Positions 41,474 to 55,300 of a DNA stretch of 64,000 nucleotides are shown piece by piece. Numbering within the stretch: the first letter of the stretch is position 1; each line of letters begins with the position of its first letter. A program made the position numbers and the translations under genes. The notes under the pieces are model-generated. The model did not search any database. It worked only from the letters and a program-made list of their open reading frames with translations, and was not told where the DNA came from. Source of the stretch: Lichenostomus cassidix (lineage: Eukaryota; Chordata; Aves; Passeriformes; Meliphagidae); the NCBI GenBank assembly GCA_008360975.2, contig CM039183.1, positions 47,049,850 to 47,113,849 of the forward strand, written 5' to 3'.

Positions 41474-44400
41474 AACTACTCCATACACTCGCACAAGACA
41501 GCCTCTGAAGGGCAGGCACACTGGAGCCACATGTCTGCAGCCGATGGGATGGATATCCCATGTGCAAGGCCCAGGCTACACAGCAGTCCTGCCACCATGC
41601 AGTCGCTTCCAGAAAAACCCCTGACTTCCCAGGACCAAAGCCAGATGCTGCAGCTGCTCTGGAGCCGAGGAGCAAAGTGGTCTTGGCCACCTTAACCAGC
41701 TGGGGCACGTTATAATTTAACAGAGTACACTCAGGTTTTGGTGAAATTAAGCACAGTTTTCAAATGATTGTTATGAGTATTCAAATGTCCCCTTGTAACC
41801 CTTGAAATATGCAATAATTTAATCACAATTACAAGGATCAAAAAACCCACTTTATTTTCCCTTCCAGACATCTGCCCAGAGCTGTGTTCAGTATCACAGA
41901 AATGATCCTTCTTAAAGCTAAGCTAAGATTAGGAGTTTCTGAACAACTTCTGCATGAGGACAATGCATCACTGATTAGCAGCAAACTAGAGCTTAGCAAA
42001 CCAGAAGATAAAGCAAGTGGCCCTCATCTGTATTCACATGTTAAATTCAACAGAAAAACAGAGGTAGAATTCTTTCTGGTCTGAAAGAATTTTAAAAACA
42101 TTCATTTTAGCCCACCTCTTTTTTTCCTGGGCATAGCCAAATGTGACAATGCAGAAAATACTGAAGTACTTGAAATCTTACAAGAAAATGGGTCCCTGTG
42201 AAGTGAATTTTTAGACAAAATAAGCCTTGAAAAAGCAGTGGAGTAAGCTGGCCTTTGCAGAAAGCAGACAGTTCACTGCATAGCATGATGTATACAGTGC
42301 TATTGCTTTGAAGAGAACAGACCTGCTTTTTCATTCCTATAGAGTTGAGCCTAAATCCAGAGCTAAATTAAAGCTTTGAACTTTTGGGTTCCTCCAAAGC
42401 TACTATATGAATCTATAAAGCATTGGCCTGGTTTTTAAGGGTACAGATCTCCCATAATTCCCATGAAAGTCAACAGCAACTTTTTACTGTATGAATCTCA
42501 AAAATCTTAGCTGAAGGAAACATTTTGAAATCATTTGGTCTAGCACCTTGCTGTGCTACAGTGGATTTCTGGCTCAGACAGCAACCTAGTGTAGCTGCAG
42601 TATCTTTTATCATTTTTCCCTAGCTCTCTCCACACAAAGACTTCCACACTTCCCCAGATATCCCAGTACGAGTGGGAAAGCAGAGATTTATTTTAGCAGT
42701 ACTACTCTTCAGAGCACACACCTTCCATCAGATTATTCTCCCTGTGGATACCAATACAGCATATTCTGAGTAGGAAATGCTGTGGTTTTCTCCGTTTAGG
42801 TTTTACCACTCAGGCTCATAATTTATTGTTCTTTACACCACTTCTTGCCCACAGGCTTTTTAAGAGGAGCCCATTTATTTTAAGAACTATACTGGCTATT
42901 TTTCAGAAAATATCCTTGTGTACAAAGAGTATCTCTGGGCTGCAGCTAGACATATGTGAGTGCGTGGGTCTGTGCCTACATGTGTTAGCCTCCACTGCAT
43001 CTCCCTTGCACCTGTATTTATAGGGGAATGCTGCCAGTAATGACAACCTGTAAAATTGCAAACAGAGATTAAAACTTTCCACCTACAGGTAAATGAGGAA
43101 AGGGAAGATATCATCTAATAAAAGACATGGGAGGCTGACAGAAGGCAGTTTGCCTTGTGTTCAGATCAGGTACTTGTGTTATTTCATCTGACTAACTTAC
43201 TGGTTTGGTTAAATGTTTATATCTCTGCTAATTGTTCTGATACACAACCTGCACGAACAATTGATTTCTAGGAGCAAGTCAATTAATTTTGATACTGTGC
43301 TTTTGTCCTCACCATGCTCCTGATAAAAGATTAAATCATCTCTGGCAATCTGAACCGTCAGGAATGCCCCTGTCTCTTTCTAGGCACAGGAGACAGGAGC
43401 CTGAAGGAGGCAAAAGGGAGCATGATTAAGGTGTCCTCTTCCTTTACAGCAACATCAGTTTACCTGTGTAATGGAGAAGGCTGAAGGTCACAGGCCTACC
43501 TGAGGATTTTTTAATCCCAGAAGTGCAACCTTTTACTGTTAAAATCCAAAATGGAAAATGTAGGTGTAGATTCAGAAAACTTCTGTCATATGCTGCTGTA
43601 ATATTCATGGTTCTGCAAACTGTCTTCTATGCTGTTTACAAAGGGTTTTGTATATTGCTCCTCTCCTTCATTTCATGATGATCTCATTTTTTGTTATGGA
43701 TCCCAAAAGAAAAAATATATTTATTTTTATTGTATATTGATTGACAGTCTGGTTTAAAAGTATTTTTGGAAATATAAAATATAAGATAAATGTAGCTACT
43801 TTTTTCCAAACATGGAAACAAAAAGCACAAACCAAATGAACAAAAACTTGGCCATAATATCTTCTCCGAACAATTAATATGTTTTATCACAGATAAGCAT
43901 GTTATTAATCTTCCACACCTTTAAGCCTTAAAAGCTGTCTGTAACTTTGTCTGGGAAATAAAATGAGAGTACAGCTCTCCTACCTTATCTGCTGTAAAAA
44001 AGCCTTGACTAAGAAAGGTAGCAATTTGAATATTTTCAGACAAGTTGTTCCTGGTAGGTTCCATTCTAGGTGCCCATGAATTTGAGATCACTACTGCGAT
44101 CACTAGGTTCTTCTGCCTCACACTGAGGAAAAAGAGTGTGATACAGGACCTAAATATTTAATGAGAATGCAAAGCAGAGGTAAGCAAGGACCAGCCAGAG
44201 GATACTTAAGGCAAAATATATTTTGAAAAATTATGGTATGCCAATAGCTTGATTCCTTCTTCAAAATTTTTGAAAATATGTCTCTTATACACCACAAATG
44301 TGATTTACAAGCAGTGGCTGACTTGGCAGAGTGAACACTAGGCTGTTGTTCATAATTAGTTTTTCTGAATTATTGCAGTGGCAGTACTTCCTACTGCAGG

Positions 44401-44841
44401 TTCTTCTGCTGATGAAAAGTCTCATGGGACAGGTGCTCCCTGGGGGAGCCTAGCAGGTATTGAGATTGAAAGAATGTTCTCAGAGAAAAACCTACAGCGC
44501 AAGATAAGCCCTAATAATGGCTGCTGGATCTAATTTGTCCAACTCTGAAAATGACTCACATCAACTCTCACTGGAAATGCATTCAGTCCTTCCTTCAGAA
44601 AAGAGCAGAAAAATCAAGTACACATCCTGGAGTGCTTTGTCCACTGATATAAGAAAACAAGAACCCCATGTCATCTCATATAGATTCATCAAAATTAGGA
44701 TGGGTCTTCAGAAAAAAAATCTTGATTAAGAGAAACTCTGAACTACATTACTGGTGGCCTGGATGTAATTTGAAAGATGCATTAGCCAACTACAACTGGG
44801 TCTCAGGATGAGCAACCATCAGTCTTCTGTCTTTCTATCTG

Positions 44842-45150
44842 CAGAAGAGGAACCTCAGAACAACCCCTCATACCTGAGGGGTGTTTATCAAAAAGAGAGA
44901 GACAGTTTCTTCATGTTGAAGCATGGTGGAAGAATAAGAGATGATGGGCATAGCTTGAAACAAGAGAGGTTTAGACTGTAAATGAGGCCAAATTTTCACA
45001 TTCAAGCAGTGGAACTGATTGCCCAGACACACTGTGCCACCTTGGAGGTTTTCAAGGCCACAGTAAATAAAGACCTGATCAACCTGGTCTGAACTCATAA
45101 CTTACCCTGCTTTAGCAGGGAGTTGGACTACAGTCTTCCTGAGCTACCAT
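44842..45150 (+). mobile_element. CR1-like LINE fragment
   Basis: The plus strand contains AGAGAGGTTTAGACTG, then GATTGCCCAGACACACTGTG, GGAGGTTTTCAAGGCCACAG, and AGCAGGGAGTTGGACTA. This order is that of the 3' portion of avian CR1 in sense orientation. The copy is diverged and seems to lack the terminal octamer repeats. Confidence 0.75.
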
Positions 45151-46347
45151 ACAGACTGATGGATCCCAGGATCCTGGGACTCTGGCTGCACTCAGACTGA
45201 TTACTTGGTTCTCTTGGACCAAGACAGGAATTAGCAGATAAAGCAATCACATGACCAAGGTATGAGTAAACATCCTAAAGGGCACTTGGACTGTGAACTC
45301 CTTTGGAACAAAAAATACCTACATTTCTTGGTTTTGTCTGCAACAAACACATTCACTGACAAATAACCCTTCTTCACCAAGATCAATTGAATCGATGAAA
45401 GAATCATGAATTGCTCACTTTGTTCCACTTTACTCTATTGAAAAATGTTTGTGCTGATTGCCTGCCAATGTATTTTGTTGTCCCAGCAGACGAACTGCTG
45501 TGAGCATAATCTGTTATTTGCATCAGTTCCATTACCAATTTCATAACTGTCTCTTGTGGTGCAGAGGAGGACTCATCCCACCTGGTTTACATAAACTCCA
45601 GCAATTGTGCTATCTGCCAGGAGGATAATAATAAGGCATTCTGCAAAAGAGCAGTTAGACCTCCCTACAAGTGTTTGCACTGCACTGAGTCCTACACCAT
45701 TTCTGTGTGAGTATGACTTGCATTTAATTTTGGCCTATGTGGGCTCACCACGTCCAACAGAGAAAGGTTTGTCACTGTAGTTTCTTGTGGAAAAAACCAC
45801 TTCCATTTGGGCTGTTTCTATCACATCAGGCAGGAGAAAACACCCTAAAGAACTGTGGGAAAGGTATCTGAACTCTGATTCCTGTTATACACAGTCTAAC
45901 ATCTAACCTTGCTGTCAGTGTCCAGTCTCCAAAATGGGGAAAAGACTGTTTTCTAATGAACTGAGACAAGTAGTGACTGTTACTGGGGGCAGTGCCTGAG
46001 GCTGTGTGCTAAGGGAACTTTGTCCTGAATCAGATCATGTCTTAGTACCTCAAATTCAGAAACAGCCTTTTTTGTTACAGTTAAAACCATCTGTTCTGTT
46101 CTGACTTTTCATCTGAAGGGCATGAAGAATGGTGTGAACTTCTGAATTCCACAATGAGTCAGGGGTCCATGCAGAGCTGTAGGACATGCTTTGTTTCCTA
46201 CAGACTGTAGCTGCTACATGGGATATATTAAAAGTACCGTAGTGGCCCAGACAATTTTAGAACAACTCTGTACTGGAAGTCATTATGGCCTGCTAAATAT
46301 CCAGGAGTCTCTAGAAGAATATTAATATATAAATATGTGTTTTCATC

Positions 46348-46932
46348 TGTGGTAGGTTGACTTCATATGGCTGGCAGGTGCCCACCAAGCCAATCTCTCA
46401 CTCCTCCTCCTCAGCAGGACAGGGGGGAGAAATACAAAAATAAAAAATAAAAACCCATGGGTCAACATAAAGGCAGTTTGATTAAAAAGACCAAAGACCA
46501 TGTATGGAAGAAAAGGAGAATATATTCTCTACCTCTGTCAGCGTATGATGTCCAGTTACTTCCTGGGAAGTAGAGCCTCAGTATGTTGCTTTGTGAGACA
46601 AACGCCTTAATAACAAATGCTCTCTCACCTTCATGTCCTTTCTCTCATCTTTTATTGCTGACCGTGACATCATACAGTGCAGACACCAGTCAGTTTGGGT
46701 CAACAGTCCTGGCTGGTTCCCCTCCTGACCTCTTGCTCACTCCCAGCCTACCTGCCTTTGACACAGGATTGGACACAGGATTGGAGAGAGCTTCAGTGCT
46801 GTGTGGATGCTGTTCAGCAGTGCCCAAAAAAACCAGTGTGTTACCAACACCTTTCTAGCTATCAATTCAAAGTACAGCACTATGAGGGTTGTTGTGGGGA
46901 AAGTCAACCCCATCTCAGCCAGATCCAATGTA
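46348..46932 (+). mobile_element. Probable solo LTR of an endogenous retrovirus (ERVL-like)
   Basis: The segment starts TGTGGTAGGTTGAC and shortly after has GGCAGGTGCCCACCAAGC and a CTCCTCCTCAGCAGGACAGG block. It ends near GTCAACCCCATCTCAGCC followed by AGATCCAATGTA. I recognise this framing from common passerine LTRs. There is no adjacent gag, pol or env reading frame and no second LTR nearby, so it is a non-coding solo LTR remnant. A perfect 12-base tandem duplication (ACACAGGATTGG twice) lies at 46761-46784. No clear target-site duplication was seen, and the right edge is approximate. Confidence 0.7.
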
Positions 46933-49151
46933 TCTATATATAACAAAATTTCTAAACTTGAATTCTATTGTGTTAAGGAAGAATATCTCCTATAGAAGCT
47001 GGAGAAAGAGGGAAGACAAGAGAGAGGGTTAGGGAGAGGCATTCTCTTAGAAGAGGCACTTGGCTAAAACATTGCAAAGAATGAGTCAAAAATAGCTCCC
47101 ACTCATTTGGCTGCCACCCAAGTGGGAAAAGTAAGTTGTTTAATTTTTGCAAGAAGGGATGATCCAAAAGAGCAGTAACTGCAAAAGTCTTGATGGATTT
47201 CTTCTCTTCCTTAGAATTTGTGATACTACTACATACTTCTGGTAATCCAGATGAGCTATTCTGAAAATTTGGCAAACTCTTAGGCATCCTACAGCCTTCA
47301 CAGTGTAGAGCACACATGGAATTTCTTCCTTCCAATAGTGCTTAGACCAGATAGACTTTTTTTCTCCCAAGATATGCATGTACATTCAGAGCTCAGTGTA
47401 GCGTGAGAATTTCTAAAGGACAACATCAGTCTTCTCTGAGACTGAATGAGGGAATTCAAGCAGTAATTCCTGTCATCAGAGAAGGGAGATTTCTAGGAAC
47501 TAGCTTTCCCTTGCTTTGTAGAGAGTATGCAATCTCAAGTCAGTGCTGACTCAACAGTAACAGGGTGTGAGAAATTGCAAATGCAGCAGCTGTAATTGCT
47601 TGAGGGGAAGTCCTTGACTATCCATGAATGATAAAAATTGAACTTCACATGCCAGTGGCAATTCTGAATAAATCACTCAGTAAACTGATTAGATTGTATA
47701 TGAGTAGCTTATAATGGGCAGGTAGTAACTGAAGATTTTCAACAAATACAAGCTTTGGTATTAATCTCCTTTTCAAGGAAGATAGGTTAAAATATCATGA
47801 ATAGTTTTAATAAGGTATTCAAAGAACAATGCTGTCTTTTCTTTTCTTTTGCTTTTTTTTTGATTGTGGCTGCTCCTAGGCAACCTCTTGCTGGGTAAAT
47901 GCAATTACACTATGCTTCCCTGTCACACAAACTTTTGTACATGGTTTTCTTTTTCATTATATAGTTTCCCAAGATGTTAACTCTCCAGACATAGAAAATG
48001 AACTTGAGCAGTACTGCCTTCAGTAATTCCTGTCTATACAAAATTATGGGTGTGTGCTCTTTTGTCAGCAAGGACCAGCAGCACACTTCAGTAATACCAA
48101 AGAGGTCATGACCCAGAGATAGTCACAATGCATGCTAACAATGTGCATGGACTCCTGGAATCACAGAGGACTCAGATTTTTCCATGATGCAGGGCCCTGT
48201 ATGCCTTTTCACAGGAATACTGTGGGTATACTTGAGGTAGGAGTAAAAGCCCTTAGCTATATACTAGAGTTAAAGTGATAGATACCAGTACTGGATACTG
48301 ATCATTTTCCTAGGATGATATAGGAGTGGGAGCAGTACTTAAATCTGTAGTACCACAAAAAAGTCAGAACATCATCTATTGGCATTTTTAATGGGTTTCA
48401 AATATTAATGCTTGTTATATTTTAAGCAGCATGGATTTTCTTCAAATTTGTGCATGGAGATACTTTGTGGAGGAAGGAAGAGGCAATCCAGACTCCTCTT
48501 TTTAATGGAGAGTTTGTGAAAAGTCCTGCCTCCAAATCTGTGAGAGGTAAAGGAGGAGGTTTCTTGGTACTGTCATACTAGACCTGCTTGGAGAAAAAGG
48601 CTTCACCAAAAAGCTTTGAAGCTGCTAGTATTTGAAGTGATATTCTTAACCTTCTAGAAATGTCAGATAAGGATATGTGCACTGAAAGCTCTGGTGGTGC
48701 CAGACAGTCAGCAGTAAGATCTGTGTAGTTAACGAAAAGTAAATATTGTATTGCCCCCAGATTTGCCAGGGGCATGAAGATCTCTTGATTCTGTAGGTAT
48801 GTCATTATTGGGAAAGATACCTCTTGATGCTTCCTTTTGGTGATTTGAGACATTTATGAACTTCTTAGTTGTGTGTGATAAGCCCCAGGGTTATCAGTGG
48901 TACACCACCAAATTTAAGAACTGACTGCTTTTCAGGGAAGCCTAGGAAGTATCACACATTTTGAGGCTTCATGCAAAAACTTCCAGCCTTCTAGAGGAGA
49001 GAAAGAAGTCTGAATGCCTGACTTGACACTATTAACTCTCAGAGTCTACTAATGTGGACAAATGATTTTGTGTTTCACTAATATCCAAATGTAGTGGTTC
49101 CTGTCTCTGACACCTGATACCTCAAGAAGCCCAGAACACTGGGCAGGTACA

Positions 49152-49720
49152 TGTCCTAGGTTGCAATATAGATGTATTTAAGTCTTCTATTACCACCAGC
49201 TGTGGGCCGTTAGCTGTTATCAGCTGCTAATGACCCACCCCGCATGACAGGCAATGGGCCATCAGGGACCCACCGTGTGACTCATGGACTTATCTCATCC
49301 CATTGTGAGATGCTCTGCCCAGGAGGGAGGAGCCAGGTGTTCCCACCTGGATATAACCTGGCCTTGGAACTGCCTGAGCTAGCCCTGTCTACTGGGTTCC
49401 CAGAGGACCAGAGCTACCACTGGACCTTCAGCTGGAGACCAGACCTTCACAGGATCACTGCTTGAACTACTTCAGCTGGACTGCTACCACCACCCTAACA
49501 GGGTGTCAGGTTGCATCTGATTTTGTCAGTGCTTTTCCTTGTATTATTTCACTTATTTTTACTTTCAATCTTGACTTGTGATCTCCCACTGGTTTGTTTT
49601 CAAACCAATACAGCATGTGATGATACCTCTTCAGACTCTCTCCAATGTCCAGTGACTTCAAACCTGGGATATCTTGAAAAGTTTGGGGTAGGATTTTTTT
49701 TTCTTTTTTAATAAAACAGC
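49152..49720 (+). mobile_element. Possible second avian LTR remnant
   Basis: The stretch begins TGTCCTAGGTTGCAATATAG and contains CAGCTGTGGGCCGTTAGC, CAGGAGGGAGGAGCCAGG and a TATA-like GGATATAACC at about 49349. A T-rich end follows with AATAAA at 49710-49715. The order of TG start, TATA-like box and polyadenylation signal fits an LTR promoter and terminator, and the text resembles avian LTRs I remember. The right edge and family are uncertain, and no coding sequence is attached. Confidence 0.5.
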
Positions 49721-51300
49721 CCTGATTGGTTTTCCTTCATTAATTTGTCTAATTGTTTTTTTGCTTAAGTACAATTTTAGAGTCTACAGCAATCACTGTC
49801 TGAAAACCCACCTACACATTCTAGTCATCTTGACTGTTTTGACCTCACCACGTGGTGAATTCTCTTGCTTGTGATCCACCAGATGAAGGGTGGCTATGCC
49901 CCTTCAGACTCAACTTTTTAGTTTCATAACCAAGCAGAGGCTGGATAACAAACTACCTATGTTTATAACAGCTGCTGAGAGGCCTCAAAATTAGACCTTT
50001 TTTCATCAGCATGAAATTTATTTGTGTAAATGGAATGAACAAAACAGTGCAATTTTAAGCTTTTCTTCTTACAAAAGAAGGTTGTGCATTTGCACTGTGC
50101 ATCAATCACTCTACTCTCCTCAGTAATTTTTGCCCTCCTTGGCCTGTATTAACTCTTTTGTGTGAGCTGAAGCATTCTCAAAGCCAATTAAATATTTGCA
50201 CCATAAATCAATATTTTGGTAAAGTCCAAAGTTAATAACTCCTTTGAGGAAAAATTATCAGTATAAACTCAACATGGATTTAGCCTGCCTGGCTCTCCAT
50301 TAGTCCCTCAGCCCCAGACAGGCCAGCCTGGCTGCCAGTCAGCACATCAGGCCAGTTTTAAGTCAGTGACAGTATTTGGTGATGTGCCTCAATGGTGAAT
50401 AAGAGAACTGGGGAAGAACAAAAGGTACTGTGGAAGTTCTTGTTAGGAAGTATTACTGATGGAAAAGGGAAGAACTATAAACTATGGCAATGCAGGTCAG
50501 GGAGCATGTGAACACCGAGATTACTGCTAGGGGATAAAGGAGGTGAAAATGTAAAGAATATGAAGAATTCCATGGGAAGAAAGGCTTCATTAGTTTTCTT
50601 TCTAATGAAATAACTTCTCTACTAACAAGTATACCTTTTTGTCTAGAAATGAAGTATTTCCAAACTACAAAATTATATTTGCAAAAATCATTCAGCAAGT
50701 ATTCATAGAAATGCAATCATCTCTCACTCAATTTACTAATAAATTTAATCTTACTGAAACATTTTAGTTTATTTTCTCAGATTCTGAATGGAAGAGAAAA
50801 TCTGTCTATGCACAGGTACACTTCCCTTGCTGTGAGGTAAAAGTTACTTCCATGTGTAAGACATGTTTTTTATGTGAATCCAACACGGTAGAAACAAACT
50901 ATATATGTTTTAATGGGTTAAAAAAAAAAAAAAGGTAAAGCAGATGACTGGTCAAGTTTAAGACTCATCAATTTTCCTTTTAATTGTTTTTCTGCCATAA
51001 TATTGTCTGTGAATTTCCTGATTACTCAGGTGATCAGAAATGCTGACCTTGAGGGCAAAAAGTATAAATTTGTTTCTATATTTGTTAAAATTTCATGGCT
51101 CTTTATTTTTTACAAGCCATATTATGAACTGGGGAGCTCTTTTCAGCCACAGCATAGCTCTAAAACATGAAAAGGGAGCAAGCCACTCCAAAACAGAGCA
51201 GAACTATATTGAGAGGAGGCTGTGCAACCAACATCAGACATACTTCCACCAGAGTTGGGATTATTATCTGTACAATTTCAGGTCACCACCTTTCTTTGCA

Positions 51301-51461
51301 TAAAAACAAAAAAAAAATAAACAACAAGAAACATTAACACAAAAACAAAATAAAAACCAAACCAAACAAAAGCCACAAAAAAACCCCAAAAACCAACCAA
51401 ACAAAAAAACGAACAAAAAACCCAAGCCAAACCAAAAACCACAACAGAACTAAGAACAATG
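51301..51461 (-). repeat. A/C-rich low-complexity tract (U/G-rich in GRM1 RNA)
   Basis: The plus strand is built almost only from A and C in CAAAA, CCAAA and ACAAAA units with very few G or T. In the transcript this becomes a U/G-rich stretch that begins about 50 bases after the donor of the Asp318 exon. Such position and composition could bind splicing factors of the TIA1 or CELF type; that role is inferred. Confidence 0.85.
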
Positions 51462-51482
51462 TTTTGCCAGATCACAGATTCA

Positions 51483-51941
<459 letters not shown>

Positions 51942-52296
51942 TCATTAACTCATCTGGAATAATGAGGATTTATCCTTGTCCTTCTGGAAAGGTTATTTGG
52001 CATAGCTTGTGCTGGGATGTCTCTGTGACTGAAGATATTCTGACTAATTTCTGCTGTCCTGTAAGGGGTGGAAACAGAGAAAATTAACGTTGATGAAAAG
52101 GAAAACGAGCCAGGATCCTGGATGTTCTTCAAAATAGACCTCAGCATGCATGGATCACATAGCTTAAAAAGCAATTCAAATCAAACCTGAAGTGAGAAAT
52201 GCATTCTGTTGGAAGAGAATGGAGTAGGACTACTCGACCAAACTAAAAAGAAAACCACATGCTATTTACACACTGCGTGGGATTTGTGATAACATG

Positions 52297-52350
52297 CTTT
52301 TTTCCCCCTCCTCCTTCTTCTTTTTTCTTTTTTTCTTTTTTTTCTTTTTT
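52297..52350. repeat. Pure pyrimidine tract (54 bases)
   Basis: Every base in this stretch is C or T on the plus strand, so the GRM1 transcript has a pure purine tract. It lies about 550 bases upstream, in transcription order, of the Asp318 exon. Confidence 0.93.
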
Positions 52351-55300
52351 AATTAACAAACAATGGCTTTCTACTTTACTTCTCTGTTCATATATGAGAT
52401 ACTTTTAAAACCTGAAGATAAAACTCTTTCTTGAAAACATTGTTTAATTCAAAGTGTATCTTAACAGGTTTGAACAAAGCCCATTGGGCTTAGCATCCGA
52501 GCCTTAGTTTAGTTCCTTAGTTCTTGTTTTCCTTCTTTAGGAGGCCATTGATTTAGTGTCATCCTTCAGTGTTATTAGGGTCCCCTAAGAACAGTGCTTT
52601 TACAGTCTAATTTAAGTGCAAATATACCTTGGCCATTGCTTAATCTTAAAATTCTGGGCATGTAATGAGAGAAATAGATTATTCTGGCACCTCAGATCTA
52701 GGTCTATTGCACTCAGAATCAAATCAGCTGCACTGCTTCTGTGAATAGCAGACAAATGAAGCACTTCCAGCAACAAAGAGCTCAAGAGGAAAAATACAAT
52801 TGACCACTGAGAGAACTCTCAGATCCACCCAAAAGAGGGCTGCATCCTGAATTCCAGACAGACTGAAATAAGGTCCTTGTTAGAAGCCTCTTATACCCAG
52901 CCTTGAGAAGAGCACTGTGGTGCAGACCATTACCAGCTGAGGGCATTTATGAGACACTCAGCATAGATGTGCCTGGGACTCCACAAAGGAAAATAGACAT
53001 GATTTGAAGTAGCAAGCTCTATCACAGTCCTAGCTGAAAAGTACATTGAACATGTGTGAGCCTTTGGTCTGCAGCCACCAGACTAAACATCTGCATGGTT
53101 TAACTGGCATTCACATTAACTGCTGCATCTGTTCCCTAAGCACCAGGAAAGAAAAAGGCAGTTCTCCATGAAAGCACAGGAAAACCCATGTACTAATTTT
53201 TTTCCACATAGGAAACACGATGCAAACCTCTGTAATGGAAGTTATTTAAGACATGGGACATCTGGCAGTGAAGAGTGATCAACATATTCCTTTCAAGCTA
53301 ATCTTGGGAACTCACAAAGCTATACTTTCAGATGGCACTACAATCCTTCAAGACAGGATTTCTTCTTTGTTTCCCCCTTTACCAAGGCCTTGCAGTTGAG
53401 CTGCCCAAAATTTCTGAGCTTACAAACTGTTGACCAATATCTTCATACAGCCTGACATACATGTGTGTGCATGCTGCATTTCACATGCAGTAAAGGAGTG
53501 AAGAGCTGGGGGAGATGCAGGGTGTAGGTCACAGGAGGGAGACACCAATTTCTGAAAGTATCCCAAAGAGACTCTCTCTGTCAAGCTGAACTTGGCAGCA
53601 GCTGCTGGTCCCTTCTCCCCACAGCCTGAGGTGCAGGTTACACAGCTTCTTGTACCAATACAGCCCAGGTGACACCCACCTGGCTGAGCCCAGGCCTGAC
53701 AGCTGCACTTGAATTGCCACAGGGGTACACAGAATTAAAACTCCACAATTTGTCCATCTCTGGTCCCTGCCCCACTAGATTGTCTGAAATTCTGGAGGGG
53801 GAAAGAAGCCACAGTTCAACCTCTCTGCATCCCCCATGCTTCACAACAAAAAATAAAATGTACCATGCACACCTGACTACTTCATGACAGGCCATTAGAT
53901 AATTCTGGTCTGGATAACTCTACAAAGGTAAAAGCATGAGAACTAACTTTCTGGATTTCACATAATTCAAGATGGAAATTAGCACTAGAGAGGAGAAAAA
54001 GACACAATATTTATTTTTTGTTATGTGGGGGGAAAGTAAGCAAGAGATCACTCTTACAGCATGAGTAATTGAGTCCTAATTGCTTAATTACCGAATTATT
54101 TGTCAAAATGTTTTTAGCTTTCAAACTGTAGACTCAAGCAGAAACATTAGCGAGTCAAAAAGATTAAGCAAATTGAGACATTTTTACAAGACCTTCTTGA
54201 AATGAGTTTCACTTCTGCTTGGATTCCTACCAGACAAAAAAATAGTTATTTATTTTTCCTCCCCCCTCCCCCCAGTATCTTTATCTTGGAAAATTGCCAC
54301 ATACACTCTGAAGGCAAAACAGAGCAAACCTGCAAAGACAAGAGAAAGTGCATTTTGAGCTCTCTGAGGGCAGCTCATTGAAACGTTCTGTTAAACTAGA
54401 ACCCACATTGTCACCTAATGTTTCTTTGTCTCTTTCTGGTCCCAAAGATTTTTTGTTCTCTCTTTAACTTCCTCAAATTGTTAAATCTGTCTGATAAGTT
54501 TTATTTTCAGAAAAAATGTGAAGAAAAAGCACTAGAATCAAAGAAAAGAAAAGTTCATATGTATTGAAACTCATGGGAGATTTGCTCTACTTTCAGCAAA
54601 GTCAAGGAAGCAAAGGAGTCCGCTGGTCTCTTAGGGGATCCCTGCCACCCCAGTGGCTGCAGGCTGACTGAGCTGAAACGTGCCCTAAGGGGGTGTGCAG
54701 CCTTATCAGCAGCTGTGGGAGGATTATTAGAGACCTGAGATCCTGTTACAATATCTTCCTGTATTCCTTTATGCTGTTTATATAAATGTTAAAAAAAGAT
54801 TGTCTGGAAGCACTGCACACTTATTGTCATATGAATAAATGGATAGTGGTCCAGAAGATAGTGGGGGAAAAAAAGGCATTTTTATTGCTGGGCAGCAGCA
54901 CAACACTGATGTCCGGATGACAGTGTGAATGTCAGTGACAGAATCACAAGACCAATAGCTGAGTCAACAGAAAAATGAAATTTCATTTTAAAAAGGAAGC
55001 ACATACTATGCTTTTGTTGTCAGAACAAGTGCATTGCAGCTACTACCCTTCTTTCATCCTGTTGAATAGCAAGTAGCACCACACATAGCACTTTTTGCTA
55101 ACCCATCTTTCTGTGTGCCTTTACTACAGATTTCAGGAGGTGGCCCAATATCCATTGGCCAAACTGCCTTCCCTGGTAAGTGTCCATGTATGTGACAATC
55201 TAGCCTTGAAATGTGCCAGGTATCTTGTGCAACTGTTGATCTGAAGCTCTGTGAGGGAGTTTAAAGTACGATGATAGAAACAATGAGGGTGGGAAAAGCA

